A stretch of DNA of 64,000 nucleotides from Micavibrio sp. UBA6147 (GTDB lineage Bacteria > Pseudomonadota > Alphaproteobacteria > Micavibrionales > UBA1664): the NCBI GenBank assembly GCA_002423185.1, contig DIUX01000002.1, positions 567,947 through 631,946 on the forward strand. Direction: 5' to 3'. Positions 52,794 through 61,807 of this stretch are shown piece by piece. A program made the translations under genes and the position numbers. The notes below the pieces were generated by a model, which saw only the letters and a program-made list of their open reading frames with translations, made no database searches and was not told where the DNA came from. Each line of letters starts with the position of its first letter. The first letter of the stretch is position 1.

Positions 52794-53710
52794 AATAAAC
52801 GCCCGCCATCCGCTAGCTTGGGGAAGAGGAGCTTATTTTCCCCTTGCTGGATGCTTTCCTTCACGCTCACAGCCAGCCGCCCGATGCAATTAATTAAGGG
52901 GGAGGCCCCGCGCTCGCCTTCTTGGTCTTGCAGCAAAATGCCGACAAGGCGGCGCTTTATGTCCGGTGTCAAGCCGTCATAGCCGTTTTGACAATCCCGC
53001 CATATTTGGATGACCAGAGCATCGACCAAGGGGCGAAATGGTTCCATAATATCATCAACCAAACAAAACGGATTTTTTCGGTTGCGGTGATGAATGCCCA
53101 AAGCCGGATGCAACCCAGTCCCGCACACCGCGCGAGCCGTGGCGGCACGTAAAATTGTGTAGCCGTAATTGAGCAAAGCATTTTGATCGTTGGTTCCGGT
53201 ATCCCGCCGAAAGCCCCGCCCCATAAGGGCACTCCAGTATAATTGCGCCGCATGCGCCTCTCGGTTATCCGGATCGCCGGATCGCACCAGCCCGACCATC
53301 GCCATAAGTTTTTGACTAGCCGCCGCCTCATCAGAATGGCGCGAAAGGATTTTGGCCTGATTGGTTATTTTTTCGCGAACGAAGGACTGCCAAAGCCGCT
53401 TTCGAAGGGCAGCGCTCATCTCGATCTGATCAAACAAGATTCCTGCCGTTTCGTGGTGGCTGTGAACCGGGAGAGTCAAAGACAAAGGGTGCCAATTGCG
53501 CCCGCAAATAATGACGGGAATGTTGCGCTCCGCCAAAGTCGCGATAATCATTTTACTGAGCATCGCATCCGGCGCCGACAGGATCAGCGCCACAATATCG
53601 TCAAGCGGAACGCGGCCTTTTTCTTGCTCTTTATCGGAGATTTTTAAAAACCCCCGATAAAGAGATAAATGGCTATTCGCCTCACTAATTTCAACAATAT
53701 TCGCAACCAT
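52790..53710 (-). CDS. cas1: CRISPR-associated integrase Cas1 (type II)
   Basis: A 306-residue Cas1, the DNA integrase that inserts new spacers at the array. Metal-binding residues are visible: Glu151 in NREAHAAQLYW, His207/His208 in LGIHHRNRKNPFCL and Glu223 in DIMEPFRPLVD. The N-terminal beta domain starts VEISEANSHLSLYRGFLKIS. It follows cas9 by 12 bases and overlaps cas2 by four. No csn2 or cas4 is present, which classifies the locus as II-C. Confidence 0.98.
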   Translation of the reverse strand: MVANIVEISEANSHLSLYRGFLKISDKEQEKGRVPLDDIVALILSAPDAMLSKMIIATLAERNIPVIICGRNWHPLSLTLPVHSHHETAGILFDQIEMSAALRKRLWQSFVREKITNQAKILSRHSDEAAASQKLMAMVGLVRSGDPDNREAHAAQLYWSALMGRGFRRDTGTNDQNALLNYGYTILRAATARAVCGTGLHPALGIHHRNRKNPFCLVDDIMEPFRPLVDALVIQIWRDCQNGYDGLTPDIKRRLVGILLQDQEGERGASPLINCIGRLAVSVKESIQQGENKLLFPKLADGGRLL

Positions 53711-53722
53711 AATGCGAATATA

Positions 53723-56700
53723 TTACGCCACTTTACCGTCTGGGGAAAGATTTATTTTTTTCATGGTGGAGGCAACAGTGTTGATGCCAACAAAAGTCTG
53801 TTTTCCATCCGTTTGATATTGAGGGCGCAGATCTAAACAGTTATTTGTCGTGCTATACCCATAAACCCGCATAACATCCTTCTTCCCATTACGCTCCAAA
53901 ACGACCATATCGTCTTTGTATAGACGCATAAGGAACTTTGCGGCGGGGTGTGGTTTTTTATCGTCTTTTTCGCCATTTTGAATGTCAATATACGACCAAA
54001 AAACACCTTCATACTTATATTCACCCTTTTTCCACGCCCCTGCTTTGCCCTTCGGAACGCGGTAAATATCGCAGCAAATAAAATTGGGGATGGCATAACC
54101 TTTATATGGAGCGCTTGGGATTGGCTCAACCTTCTGGTTTGCAACCAAAATGCGGATACTGCGCATCGGGCGGGCTTGGCCTGAGATACGCGGCCATTCC
54201 TTATGCCCAAAATCATGCAACAAAGCGGCACGTTTTTTGTCGTCCAGTTTGCTGTCTTTCGGATTCTCGCCTGTTTGCTGATAAAAATAATTTATCACAA
54301 GGCCACGAATATATGGATCACGAATATTGGTGATTTCTTTGTTGCTAAGCGAATCAATCGGTTTCCTCACCACCAAATTATAATCCTTCAAATCCGCATC
54401 ACGTTGCTCTTCACCGACAAAACCATAGGCCGTGTCATTGAAGAATTTACCGTTTTTACCGTGATCGGGCTTGACCGAGATGATCATCGTATTCAACAAG
54501 GCTTGCGCCTGCTGATACAACCCTTGCGGCAAGGCCGGAACATCGTAATGAATCCGCCCGTCATCCGTGCGGTTGGTGTTCACCCCTTGGATAATGCTGC
54601 GGCTCGTCATCCCCACGACAATGGCATCAACGGCGTGATGCCGGTGATCGTCACGCATTTTTTTGCCTTCTTCGTTCAAAAGATTGTTCAAACGCCATTT
54701 TCCGCGCAGCAAGCCGCTGAGCTGACCCGACACACACACAACATTATTACCGCCGCAGAGCTTGCCGAGATAGCGCCGCGCAATTTTTGCGATATAGGAA
54801 TTATCCGTGACCTGACGATCCAAAAACGCAGTTGTGTCCAGCCATTCTTGTGAGGCGGATTCGCCGAAACGGTCGCGCTTTTTCTGAGGCAATTTTTTGG
54901 CGCGTTCCAAAATATCCTCCCAAGCCCATCCTTGCGCGGCGAAATCATGGCGGGCATCATACGGGCATCGGTTGCGCTTGATGCGATTGGCCTGTCTGGT
55001 CGCCAAGGTCATGTTCATCATGCCGTTATCCTTGGTTTGTGAGAACGGCAAAATATGCTCAATCTCCACATCCCCGTTAAACAGCATCGCCGCCGAAATA
55101 GACGCGCCCGAGAACGGACATTGGCGGCTGAGGCGGTCTGTGCCGAGTTCCTCCCACAGCTTATATTTTTTCACATCCATCGCCGCGGGATGAGCAAGGC
55201 CGAGTTTGCGGCATTTTTCACGGATTCGGTCGTTTTCTTTTTCGTTTTTGGCGATTTTTTTGCTCATCTCTGCACGGTCATCGCGCGATTGCTTTAATTC
55301 GCGCCCGACTTCCAAGTGGATTTGATCGGGCAAGCCATAGCGATCGACAAGCGCATTCACCACACGGCGAATTTGATTCAGTGCCACGTGAACCGTCGGA
55401 TTGCCGATTTTGCCGTATTTACGTTCGGGTTCATCCTCACTCGCCGATGGATTGCCACCGATGGTGCTGCCCAGCAAAACGGCTCCGTAATAAGGCAATT
55501 TTTCGAATATTTCGCCATCTTCATCATAGGAATGATGAAGCCCCAGTGACAATACTGCCTCGTCATAGCGCAATCCCTCTTCCATCATCGGTGGAATAAT
55601 TTGCTGCATAAAATGGCGGGATACTTTGTATGTCGCGCTTGGCAATTTATATTTACAGGCCTGTGCCGCTTGCTCATCCGTGAACCCGATAGATTTGCAA
55701 TAACCCGCCACTTCCTCATCTTTCGCGGCGTCATACATAAGTTCAACCAAATCGTTTTGACGCGTTTGGTCAAGTTTTTCCCACAGCGCGCCAAATAAAC
55801 CTGATAAGTCAATATAAGTGTCGTTGCCTTTCAGGCCGGTGCGGCGATTATCGGCATCCTCAAAGTTAAATTTGCTCGCTTTCGGAAAAAGCGGCGTGCC
55901 GTCCGCCCGCTTCAATTTGGAACGCATCGCGCTCCAGCTCAGCGATTTTTGTTGGTGCAGGACAGTATAAAGGACGTGGCGCTGTTCTGCATCCAACCTG
56001 TGCGGAGCGAGCCCTTCATCAAGCCAGCGAAGATTATTCACTTCCTGTGCAATCCGGTATGTATGCGCAATCGGAAGTCCGGCATGGGCGCGGTCTTGGT
56101 CGTGATAGAATTGACACTTGCCTTTTTCTACGGGCTTAAGTGGCCTTTGATGGAAAATGATGTTGTCGATTGCGTCCCATTGCTCCGGCGTGAAAAAGGC
56201 CGCTTGCTTGTCGCGAATCAGGGCAAATTCTTCCTTATACATCCGGCGGTCTGGGTAATAATCGCCTTCGTCGCCGCGAAACCGCAACGATTGGCCGGTT
56301 TGCTCCCTGTCGAACAAATATTGACCAAGCGTTTGTTTTCTTTCGGCCAAAACAGCTCTTAGTGCGGAAATTTTACTTTTAAACGCGGTTTCTTCGTCAG
56401 AGTCGGTTTTGCGGTTGCTGAGAAAGCCGCGGCGTTGCCCGAGATGGAATAATGCGCGGCCCAGCTCATCCTTCGTCACTGTTCCAGAAACCGCCTTGGC
56501 GCGGCATTCATAGGGGCAATGCGGTGAATTTTTCTGGAGGGCTCCCAATCCGATCAAATAATCCGCCAATGTTTTCTTTCTTGAAATGCGGCGATCCCTG
56601 TTGCGGCGCATTCCGCGCGCCCCGCGCCGCACAACCGCCAAAGAATCACCAATCCGCCCCTTTGCCGCCGGCTCGCGCCCATCAGAGAAAATCCGAACCC

Positions 56701-56800
56701 CTGCACCCAGCAAATTACAAGGCAAGGAATCCGCCCCCAATTCAAGCACGCACCACCCAATTGAATTTGTTCCTAAGTCCAATCCCAAACGCCAAGCCAT
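53723..56800 (-). CDS. cas9: CRISPR effector nuclease Cas9 (type II-C)
   Basis: A 1025-residue RNA-guided DNA nuclease of the compact II-C group. RuvC-I is RLGLDLGTNSIGW (Asp8); the Arg-rich bridge helix is RRGARGMRRNRDRRISRKK (about 59-76). RuvC-II is IHLEVGRELK (Glu497), HNH is VEIEHILPFSQ (His582) with Asn605 in RQANRIKRN, and RuvC-III is HHAVDAIVVG (His722, Asp725). All nuclease residues are intact. The C-terminal about 250 residues form the PAM-interacting part. ATG 56800 directly precedes RuvC-I; a TTG at 56836 would add an unlikely tail. cas1 follows 12 bases later and the tracrRNA is divergent upstream. Confidence 0.98.
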   Translation of the reverse strand: MAWRLGLDLGTNSIGWCVLELGADSLPCNLLGAGVRIFSDGREPAAKGRIGDSLAVVRRGARGMRRNRDRRISRKKTLADYLIGLGALQKNSPHCPYECRAKAVSGTVTKDELGRALFHLGQRRGFLSNRKTDSDEETAFKSKISALRAVLAERKQTLGQYLFDREQTGQSLRFRGDEGDYYPDRRMYKEEFALIRDKQAAFFTPEQWDAIDNIIFHQRPLKPVEKGKCQFYHDQDRAHAGLPIAHTYRIAQEVNNLRWLDEGLAPHRLDAEQRHVLYTVLHQQKSLSWSAMRSKLKRADGTPLFPKASKFNFEDADNRRTGLKGNDTYIDLSGLFGALWEKLDQTRQNDLVELMYDAAKDEEVAGYCKSIGFTDEQAAQACKYKLPSATYKVSRHFMQQIIPPMMEEGLRYDEAVLSLGLHHSYDEDGEIFEKLPYYGAVLLGSTIGGNPSASEDEPERKYGKIGNPTVHVALNQIRRVVNALVDRYGLPDQIHLEVGRELKQSRDDRAEMSKKIAKNEKENDRIREKCRKLGLAHPAAMDVKKYKLWEELGTDRLSRQCPFSGASISAAMLFNGDVEIEHILPFSQTKDNGMMNMTLATRQANRIKRNRCPYDARHDFAAQGWAWEDILERAKKLPQKKRDRFGESASQEWLDTTAFLDRQVTDNSYIAKIARRYLGKLCGGNNVVCVSGQLSGLLRGKWRLNNLLNEEGKKMRDDHRHHAVDAIVVGMTSRSIIQGVNTNRTDDGRIHYDVPALPQGLYQQAQALLNTMIISVKPDHGKNGKFFNDTAYGFVGEEQRDADLKDYNLVVRKPIDSLSNKEITNIRDPYIRGLVINYFYQQTGENPKDSKLDDKKRAALLHDFGHKEWPRISGQARPMRSIRILVANQKVEPIPSAPYKGYAIPNFICCDIYRVPKGKAGAWKKGEYKYEGVFWSYIDIQNGEKDDKKPHPAAKFLMRLYKDDMVVLERNGKKDVMRVYGYSTTNNCLDLRPQYQTDGKQTFVGINTVASTMKKINLSPDGKVA

Positions 56801-56850
56801 GATGATTTTACCTTCCGCTAGATTATTTTCGGACAACCATAAATCTTATC

Positions 56851-56879
56851 TTGACAATCCACAATGGTTTTTGTATTTC
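56851..56879 (+). promoter_or_regulatory. Predicted tracrRNA promoter
   Basis: TTGACA (56851-56856, perfect -35), a 17-bp spacer and TATTTC (56874-56879, weak -10, preceded by TTG). A start about seven bases downstream falls at 56886, exactly the first base of the anti-repeat. It lies in the 80-base gap divergent from cas9. Confidence 0.7.
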
Positions 56880-56885
56880 TTAGTG

Positions 56886-56964
56886 GCTAATTAAGAATTG
56901 TGGTCAGCATGTTAACATGAATGATTTCACAAAATTTAAAGGGAGTCTTCGGGCTCCCTTTTTC
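56886..56964 (+). ncRNA. tracrRNA
   Basis: The bases from GCTAATTAAGAATTGTGGTC onward are the reverse complement of the CRISPR repeat with a few G:U-type changes (T for C, G for A), so the RNA can pair with the 5' part and middle of the repeat in crRNA. The 3' tail contains a small palindrome ATGTTAACAT and a terminator, AAAGGGAGTC-TTCG-GGCTCCCTTT followed by TTTTC (56938-56964), with a stable UUCG loop. Predicted length is about 79 nt. It is required for crRNA maturation with RNase III and for Cas9 loading. Both ends are predicted. Confidence 0.88.
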
Positions 56965-57131
56965 TTTGGTGGGTTCTGCGGCTAGTTCTGCTCGCTTTTT
57001 GCGCTTATTCTTAGCTTCGATTATTGATCTGTGATCATCCCGTCCGCCCATACATATGCATGGAATTACGATTCTTGCCTTTGGAACGCCGATGGCAAAA
57101 AGAAGAAAATTCATATATGAGGATAAGAAAA

Positions 57132-57207
<76 letters not shown>

Positions 57208-57292
57208 GTCACGAACGCGATGTCGTAAGCAGTGCTATGCTTTTAAAATTTTTAAGTCGCTCTTTCAAGTGATTTTTGCTATTTTTCGCGCC

Positions 57293-58117
57293 ATGAATGA
57301 AAAAAACCTCAAAAACGACCCAATCACGCCCCTCACCAAGGCCTCGACCAACCCTTTTGACAATGAAGGGGAGGACGATGACTATGGACCGGCGCATCCG
57401 CCGCTTGGCCCCAATCCGGTTGAGGACGACACGGATGATGAAAATGAGCGCGAGGGCGGAGGCGATGGCGGCTCCTTCCTGCACTCCACTTATGATGCCG
57501 ACCGCTATGCGGCGGAGCGTAAAGTTTATCAAGGCCAGCATGAATTTATGCTCGGCGTCGCCAAGATTGAACAATTACCGCCGCCAAGCCTTGCCGAGAT
57601 TGCCTTTGCGGGGCGATCGAATGTCGGAAAATCAAGCCTGATTAACGCCCTCACGGGGCGGCGTACGCTGGCGCGCACCTCCAACACCCCCGGGCGAACG
57701 CAGGAATTGAACTTCTTCAACATCGGCCCTGGTGGGTTTATCCTTGTGGACATGCCCGGTTACGGCTATGCGAAAGTATCGCGGTCGCAGGTTAATGCGT
57801 GGACGGCGATGCTCAAGGCCTATTTGCGCGGGCGGGTGCCGCTGCGCCTATGTTGTTTGCTCGTGGATGCGCGGCACGGCCTCAAGGCCAGCGATATCGA
57901 GATGATGAAAATGCTGGATGAGTCCGCCGTGCCATACCGCGTCATCATGACCAAAGCCGATAAATGCAAAAAAGCCGACCTTGAAAAAGTGATGAAATCG
58001 GCCAATGAAGTGCTGAAAAAACATCCGGCGGGCTTCCCCACCGTGCACCTCACCAGTTCTGAAAAGAAATACGGGATTGAGGAATTACAAGATATTCTCT
58101 TGCTCAGCGTGAGTTAA
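57293..58117 (+). CDS. engB: Ribosome-biogenesis GTPase EngB (YihA/YsxC)
   Basis: A 274-residue GTPase needed for late assembly of the 50S subunit. G1 AFAGRSNVGKSSLINALTG, G2 region ARTSNTPGRTQELNFF, G3 VDMPGYGYAKVS and G4 MTKADKCKK are present. An acidic, Asp/Glu/Gly-rich N-terminal tail of about 65 residues (EGEDDDYGPAH, DDTDDENEREGGG) is longer than in most family members. It converges with the first tandem paralogue, overlapping by four bases. Confidence 0.94.
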   Translation: MNEKNLKNDPITPLTKASTNPFDNEGEDDDYGPAHPPLGPNPVEDDTDDENEREGGGDGGSFLHSTYDADRYAAERKVYQGQHEFMLGVAKIEQLPPPSLAEIAFAGRSNVGKSSLINALTGRRTLARTSNTPGRTQELNFFNIGPGGFILVDMPGYGYAKVSRSQVNAWTAMLKAYLRGRVPLRLCCLLVDARHGLKASDIEMMKMLDESAVPYRVIMTKADKCKKADLEKVMKSANEVLKKHPAGFPTVHLTSSEKKYGIEELQDILLLSVS

Positions 58118-58797
58118 CGCCCGACAAGAACCGTATAAAACAAATATCGGTCAAGCGAAGGGTGCTTGAGGCAAGCCGTATGCTTGCCCACGCAGTCAGC
58201 ACAAATCGCCGCCGTAAAATCGACATCCGTACTGCCATATTCAAACACAGCGCCATAGGAGCTTGTAAGCTGTGCCGGCATGGCGATGTTTCCGTACAGC
58301 TTTGTATTGATACTGCGGCAAATCGGCTCGGTAATATCTATGACACTGTACATCAAGTCGGTTTGGGTGGTCGGCGTCCATTCGACATTGCGGCCTTTTT
58401 GATACCCCCAATGCGTTGTCGGCGATGACATATGCTCGGGCTTGACCGCCATAACATTAACCCCGCCGCCGGATGGATGAAAAACCTTATGCTGGTGCGG
58501 CGGCGTGTCATAGCCGGCCTCCCCCGGACGGATGAAATCAAGCTGTTCCACCGTCGACCCGTTCGCCAGCATTTGTTCGACGGCGTATTTCACCGATGTG
58601 GCGTGGTTGATCATTTGGCTGGCGATGATATTGGCTTTGTCGTCCGCCAGTTGTTCGGTCAAACCGTCATTACCCGTTTGCCGTGTAATGATGAAAGACA
58701 ACGCCGCGAACAGCACAACGCCGAGCAACACATAGAACAGGGCATTTCCGGCCTCTCTTCGCACAGCATTACCGCTCGGCACGCAATCAACGATCAT
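58114..58797 (-). CDS. Tandem paralogous membrane-anchored protein, copy 3
   Basis: A 227-residue member of a three-gene tandem family. A short basic/Arg-containing leader ends AGNALFYVLLGVVLFAALSF, one membrane segment, like a pilin or pseudopilin N terminus. A conserved region follows (QTGNDGLTEQLADDKANIIA, VEQMLANGSTVEQLDFIRPG, YDTPPHQHKVFHPSGGGVN). The C-terminal third diverges and carries four cysteines (AAICADCVGKHTACLKHP). Function unknown. AAGGA lies nine bases before the ATG. It is the last of the minus-strand run. Confidence 0.8.
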   Translation of the reverse strand: MIVDCVPSGNAVRREAGNALFYVLLGVVLFAALSFIITRQTGNDGLTEQLADDKANIIASQMINHATSVKYAVEQMLANGSTVEQLDFIRPGEAGYDTPPHQHKVFHPSGGGVNVMAVKPEHMSSPTTHWGYQKGRNVEWTPTTQTDLMYSVIDITEPICRSINTKLYGNIAMPAQLTSSYGAVFEYGSTDVDFTAAICADCVGKHTACLKHPSLDRYLFYTVLVGR

Positions 58798-58824
58798 TGG
58801 TTATATTCCTTGCCATCGCTTTGC

Positions 58825-59518
58825 TTACCTTGCCGCCACAACGGTATAGAATGTCGGATTGTCCCCCGTGTTAAGCACGCAGTAGGACGGCTTTCCAACG
58901 CAAGCCGGACAGACCACCGCCGTAGACAAAGATGCTGTTGGCATTCGTCGTCATCGCGGGAATGGCATCAGAACCAGTGATCTTCTTATTGATCGCCGCA
59001 CAAACCACGTGGTTGATGTTGGTGAAAACATACATCAGGTCAGTCTGGGTCGTCGGCGTCCATTCGACATTGCGACCCTGCATATGATACCAACCCGTTG
59101 TGCCGCCAGCATAGTGGTAATGCTCGGGTTTCATCACCATCGTATTCATTCCGCCGCCGGACGGGTGAAAAATTTTATGCTGGTGCGGGGGCGTATCATA
59201 GCCGGCCGCCCCCGGACGGACGAAATCAATTTGATCAATCGTTGACCCGTTCGCCAGCATTTGTTCGACGGCGTATTTCACCGATGTGGCGTGGTTGATC
59301 ATTTGACTGGCGATAATGTCGGCCTTGTCGGCCGCGAGTTGTTCGGTCAAACCGTCATTGCCCGTTTGCCGTGTGATGATGAACGACAGCGCCGCGAACA
59401 GCACGACGCCGAGCAAAACATAGAACAGCGCATTGCCCGCACATCCGCCCGCGTCAAAGGGTTTTCTACGTTGCCGTACACACCGATGGCGACTTCCGCT
59501 GAGATGGTCAAAATCCAT
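58825..59518 (-). pseudogene. Tandem paralogous membrane-anchored protein, copy 2, frameshifted
   Basis: The open frame 59518-58871 carries the family N terminus (GNALFYVLLGVVLFAALSF), the conserved QTGNDGLTEQLAADKADIIA and PPHQHKIFHPSGGGMN. Near 58920, directly after FVYG, the frame leaves the family sequence and ends in LSGLRWKAVLLRA. In another frame the paralogous C terminus continues: AVVCPACVGKPSYCVLNTGD then FYTVVAAR, with a stop at 58825. Comparison with copies 1 and 3 shows about 22-23 bases missing, encoding STDxxFTA. Either a natural deletion or a sequencing error is possible. It may still express a shortened protein without the Cys-rich tail. Confidence 0.75.
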
Positions 59519-59520
59519 AA

Positions 59521-60174
59521 TTAACGCCCAAATAAAACCTGATAAAAAATATGGCGCGCGCCATTATAAAAGCAATAACTGTACTTGCCGTTGCAGGAGG
59601 AACATTCCGCCGCCGTAAATCCATCATCAGTCGAGCCGTATATAAACGTATTAGAAACATCAACAGTATGACTGGGAATGGCTTCAGAGCCGGTGATTTT
59701 TTTATTAATCGATTCACATATCTGTTTATTCAAATCAACAAAAGAGTACAAAAGATCCGTTTGCGTTGTCGGCGTCCAGTCGACATTTTGCCCTTTTTGG
59801 TACCGCCAACCTATCGGCACACTACCAACGACCCCGTATTCTTGTTTCACTGCCATTGTATTTACCCCGCCACCCGACGGATGAAACACCTTGTGCTGGT
59901 GCGGGGGCGTGTCATAGCCGGCCTCCCCCGGACGCACGAAATCAATCTGTTCAACCGTCGACCCATTCGCCAGCATTTGTTCGATGGCGTATTTCACCGA
60001 TGTCGTGTGGTTGATCATCTGGCTGGCGATAATGTCGGCTTTGTCGTCCGCGAGTTGTTCGGTCAAGCCGTCATTGCCCGTTTGGCGAGTGATGATGAAG
60101 GATAGCGCCGCGAACAGCACCACGCCGAGCAAAACATAGAACAGCGCATTGCCCTTTTCTGCCGTTTTGTTCAT
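59521..60174 (-). CDS. Tandem paralogous membrane-anchored protein, copy 1
   Basis: A 217-residue protein, first of three tandem paralogues. MNKTAEKG precedes the membrane segment NALFYVLLGVVLFAALSFII, a short leader ending in Gly as in class III (type IV pilin) signals, although the Glu at position 5 of mature pilins is absent. The conserved middle is as in the other copies; the C terminus is TAAECSSCNGKYSYCFYNGA. AAGGA lies nine bases upstream of the ATG. Copy 2 starts two bases after its stop. A pseudopilin-like surface or secretion role is possible but not shown. Confidence 0.8.
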   Translation of the reverse strand: MNKTAEKGNALFYVLLGVVLFAALSFIITRQTGNDGLTEQLADDKADIIASQMINHTTSVKYAIEQMLANGSTVEQIDFVRPGEAGYDTPPHQHKVFHPSGGGVNTMAVKQEYGVVGSVPIGWRYQKGQNVDWTPTTQTDLLYSFVDLNKQICESINKKITGSEAIPSHTVDVSNTFIYGSTDDGFTAAECSSCNGKYSYCFYNGARHIFYQVLFGR

Positions 60175-60265
60175 CGTGCTTTGTCCTTGGATAATCGTCG
60201 AAAATTCTCTATTCTTGAGTATACCATGAAAATATTAAGAATTTAAGCGGGCAAAGGAGGCCAAT

Positions 60266-61699
60266 ATGCCACAGGATTTTCAGACCGGTTTTGACGGGCT
60301 GTCCTTGATTTTCGGCTTGGCGCTCGGGGCGTTGGTGACCTTCGCGGCGCTGGTTTGGCCTTTGCTGCGCGCCGCCCGCAAATCGGCGCTGGCGGAAGGG
60401 TTGGACAAAGACCTCGCCGCCGCTAAGGCTGCGCTTAAGGATAAGGAAGACGACTATTTGTCGCTTTTGGAGGCGCATGGCGCCCTCAAGGAACAGAAAA
60501 AGGCGCTGGAAGAGGCGCGCGACCACATGACCAATCAATTCAAGGCCTTGTCGCAAGACGCCCTGTCCGCCAGCGCCGAACATTTTTTAAAACTGGCGCA
60601 GGAACGGTTCAAGCAATGGGACGGTGAAAACAAGGGCGACCTTGAAAAACGCCGCGCCTCGATCGATGAAATGGTCAAACCGATGCAAAAACAGCTTGAA
60701 ACCCTCGCTGCCTCACTCGAACAAATCAAAGGCACGGATACCGCCTTAAGCGACGCGCTGAAAAACCTGCAATCCGAAACATCGAAAATCGCCGGCGCAA
60801 TGCACAACCCCGCCAGCCGCGGCAAATGGGGCGAATATATCCTTGAACGCTTGCTGGAGCGCAGCGGCCTCGTCAAAGACGTACATTTTGAGGTTCAGGC
60901 CTCGGTGCAAGGCGAAGGCAAAATCCAGCGCCCCGATGTTGTCATTCATCTGCAAGACGGGATGCGCATCATCATCGACTCCAAAGCGCCGATTCAAGAC
61001 GTTTTGGACGATTTATCCGAAGCCACCAAGGAAAAGGAACTGGCACAGCGCCTCGCCACGCAAGTACGCAAACATGTGACAGATTTATCAAAGAAAGAGT
61101 ACCAAGCCTCGATGAACAGCCCCGATTTTGTCGTGCTGTTCCTCCCCGCCGAACATTTATTCAGCATGGCGGTCGGTGCCGACCCGTCCTTGATTGATTA
61201 CGCGGCGGAAAAGAACATCGTGCTGGCCTCACCAATCTTGATTATGTCCGTCCTGCGCGTCGTGCGGATGAGCTGGCAACAAAGCGAACTCGCCGACAAT
61301 GCGCGAGAAATCGCGACCGCCGGCGCCGAAATGCATAAACGCCTTCTCACCTTCACCAATCATTTGTCCAGTTTGGGCAAGAGCGTCCAAAGCGCGGTCA
61401 ACCATTATAACAGCGCCATCGGCTCGTTCGATCACTCCGTCTTGCCGCAGGCGCGCCGCTTTGAGAGCCTCCAAGCGGCCGCAAACAAAGCCTTACCCGA
61501 CCTCACCGTCATCGACACCGCCGCACGGGGTGCGGAAGGAATGATCACGGGAATGGGGGAAGGAGCAATGCCGCCGCTCGACCAAGACACCGCAGAGGAC
61601 GCAGAGGCCGTGCAGACCACCGTGCAAACTGACACCAACGCCCAGAGCATAAATGATGACGAAGACAACACCCCCAGCGTAAAACGCTTGCGATCCTGA
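60266..61699 (+). CDS. rmuC: DNA recombination protein RmuC
   Basis: A 477-residue RmuC family protein, which limits recombination at inverted repeats and has a PD-(D/E)XK-like nuclease core. An N-terminal membrane segment (LSLIFGLALGALVTFAALVW) is followed by a long coiled coil (AEGLDKDLAAAKAALKDKED) and the RmuC domain: NPASRGKWGEYILERLLERS, RPDVVIHLQDGMRIIIDSKA, FVVLFLPAEHLFSMAVG. The C-terminal 60 residues are acidic and Thr/Gln-rich. It is divergent from the tandem paralogues. Confidence 0.94.
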   Translation: MPQDFQTGFDGLSLIFGLALGALVTFAALVWPLLRAARKSALAEGLDKDLAAAKAALKDKEDDYLSLLEAHGALKEQKKALEEARDHMTNQFKALSQDALSASAEHFLKLAQERFKQWDGENKGDLEKRRASIDEMVKPMQKQLETLAASLEQIKGTDTALSDALKNLQSETSKIAGAMHNPASRGKWGEYILERLLERSGLVKDVHFEVQASVQGEGKIQRPDVVIHLQDGMRIIIDSKAPIQDVLDDLSEATKEKELAQRLATQVRKHVTDLSKKEYQASMNSPDFVVLFLPAEHLFSMAVGADPSLIDYAAEKNIVLASPILIMSVLRVVRMSWQQSELADNAREIATAGAEMHKRLLTFTNHLSSLGKSVQSAVNHYNSAIGSFDHSVLPQARRFESLQAAANKALPDLTVIDTAARGAEGMITGMGEGAMPPLDQDTAEDAEAVQTTVQTDTNAQSINDDEDNTPSVKRLRS

Positions 61700-61807
61700 G
61701 GCGTTTGGCTATACTGTCGCGCGTTTTAGCCCGCAAGGCCGCGCCGGATAAGCCAAATTGCCCCTATTATTACGGGTTATGATTTATAGAATTCAGGACA
61801 GATCACC

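Noticed and set aside
56801..56836. Longer Cas9 start at TTG 56836
   Set aside because: The RuvC-I motif begins right after ATG 56800 in family members; the extra 12 residues have no counterpart and no better ribosome-binding site.
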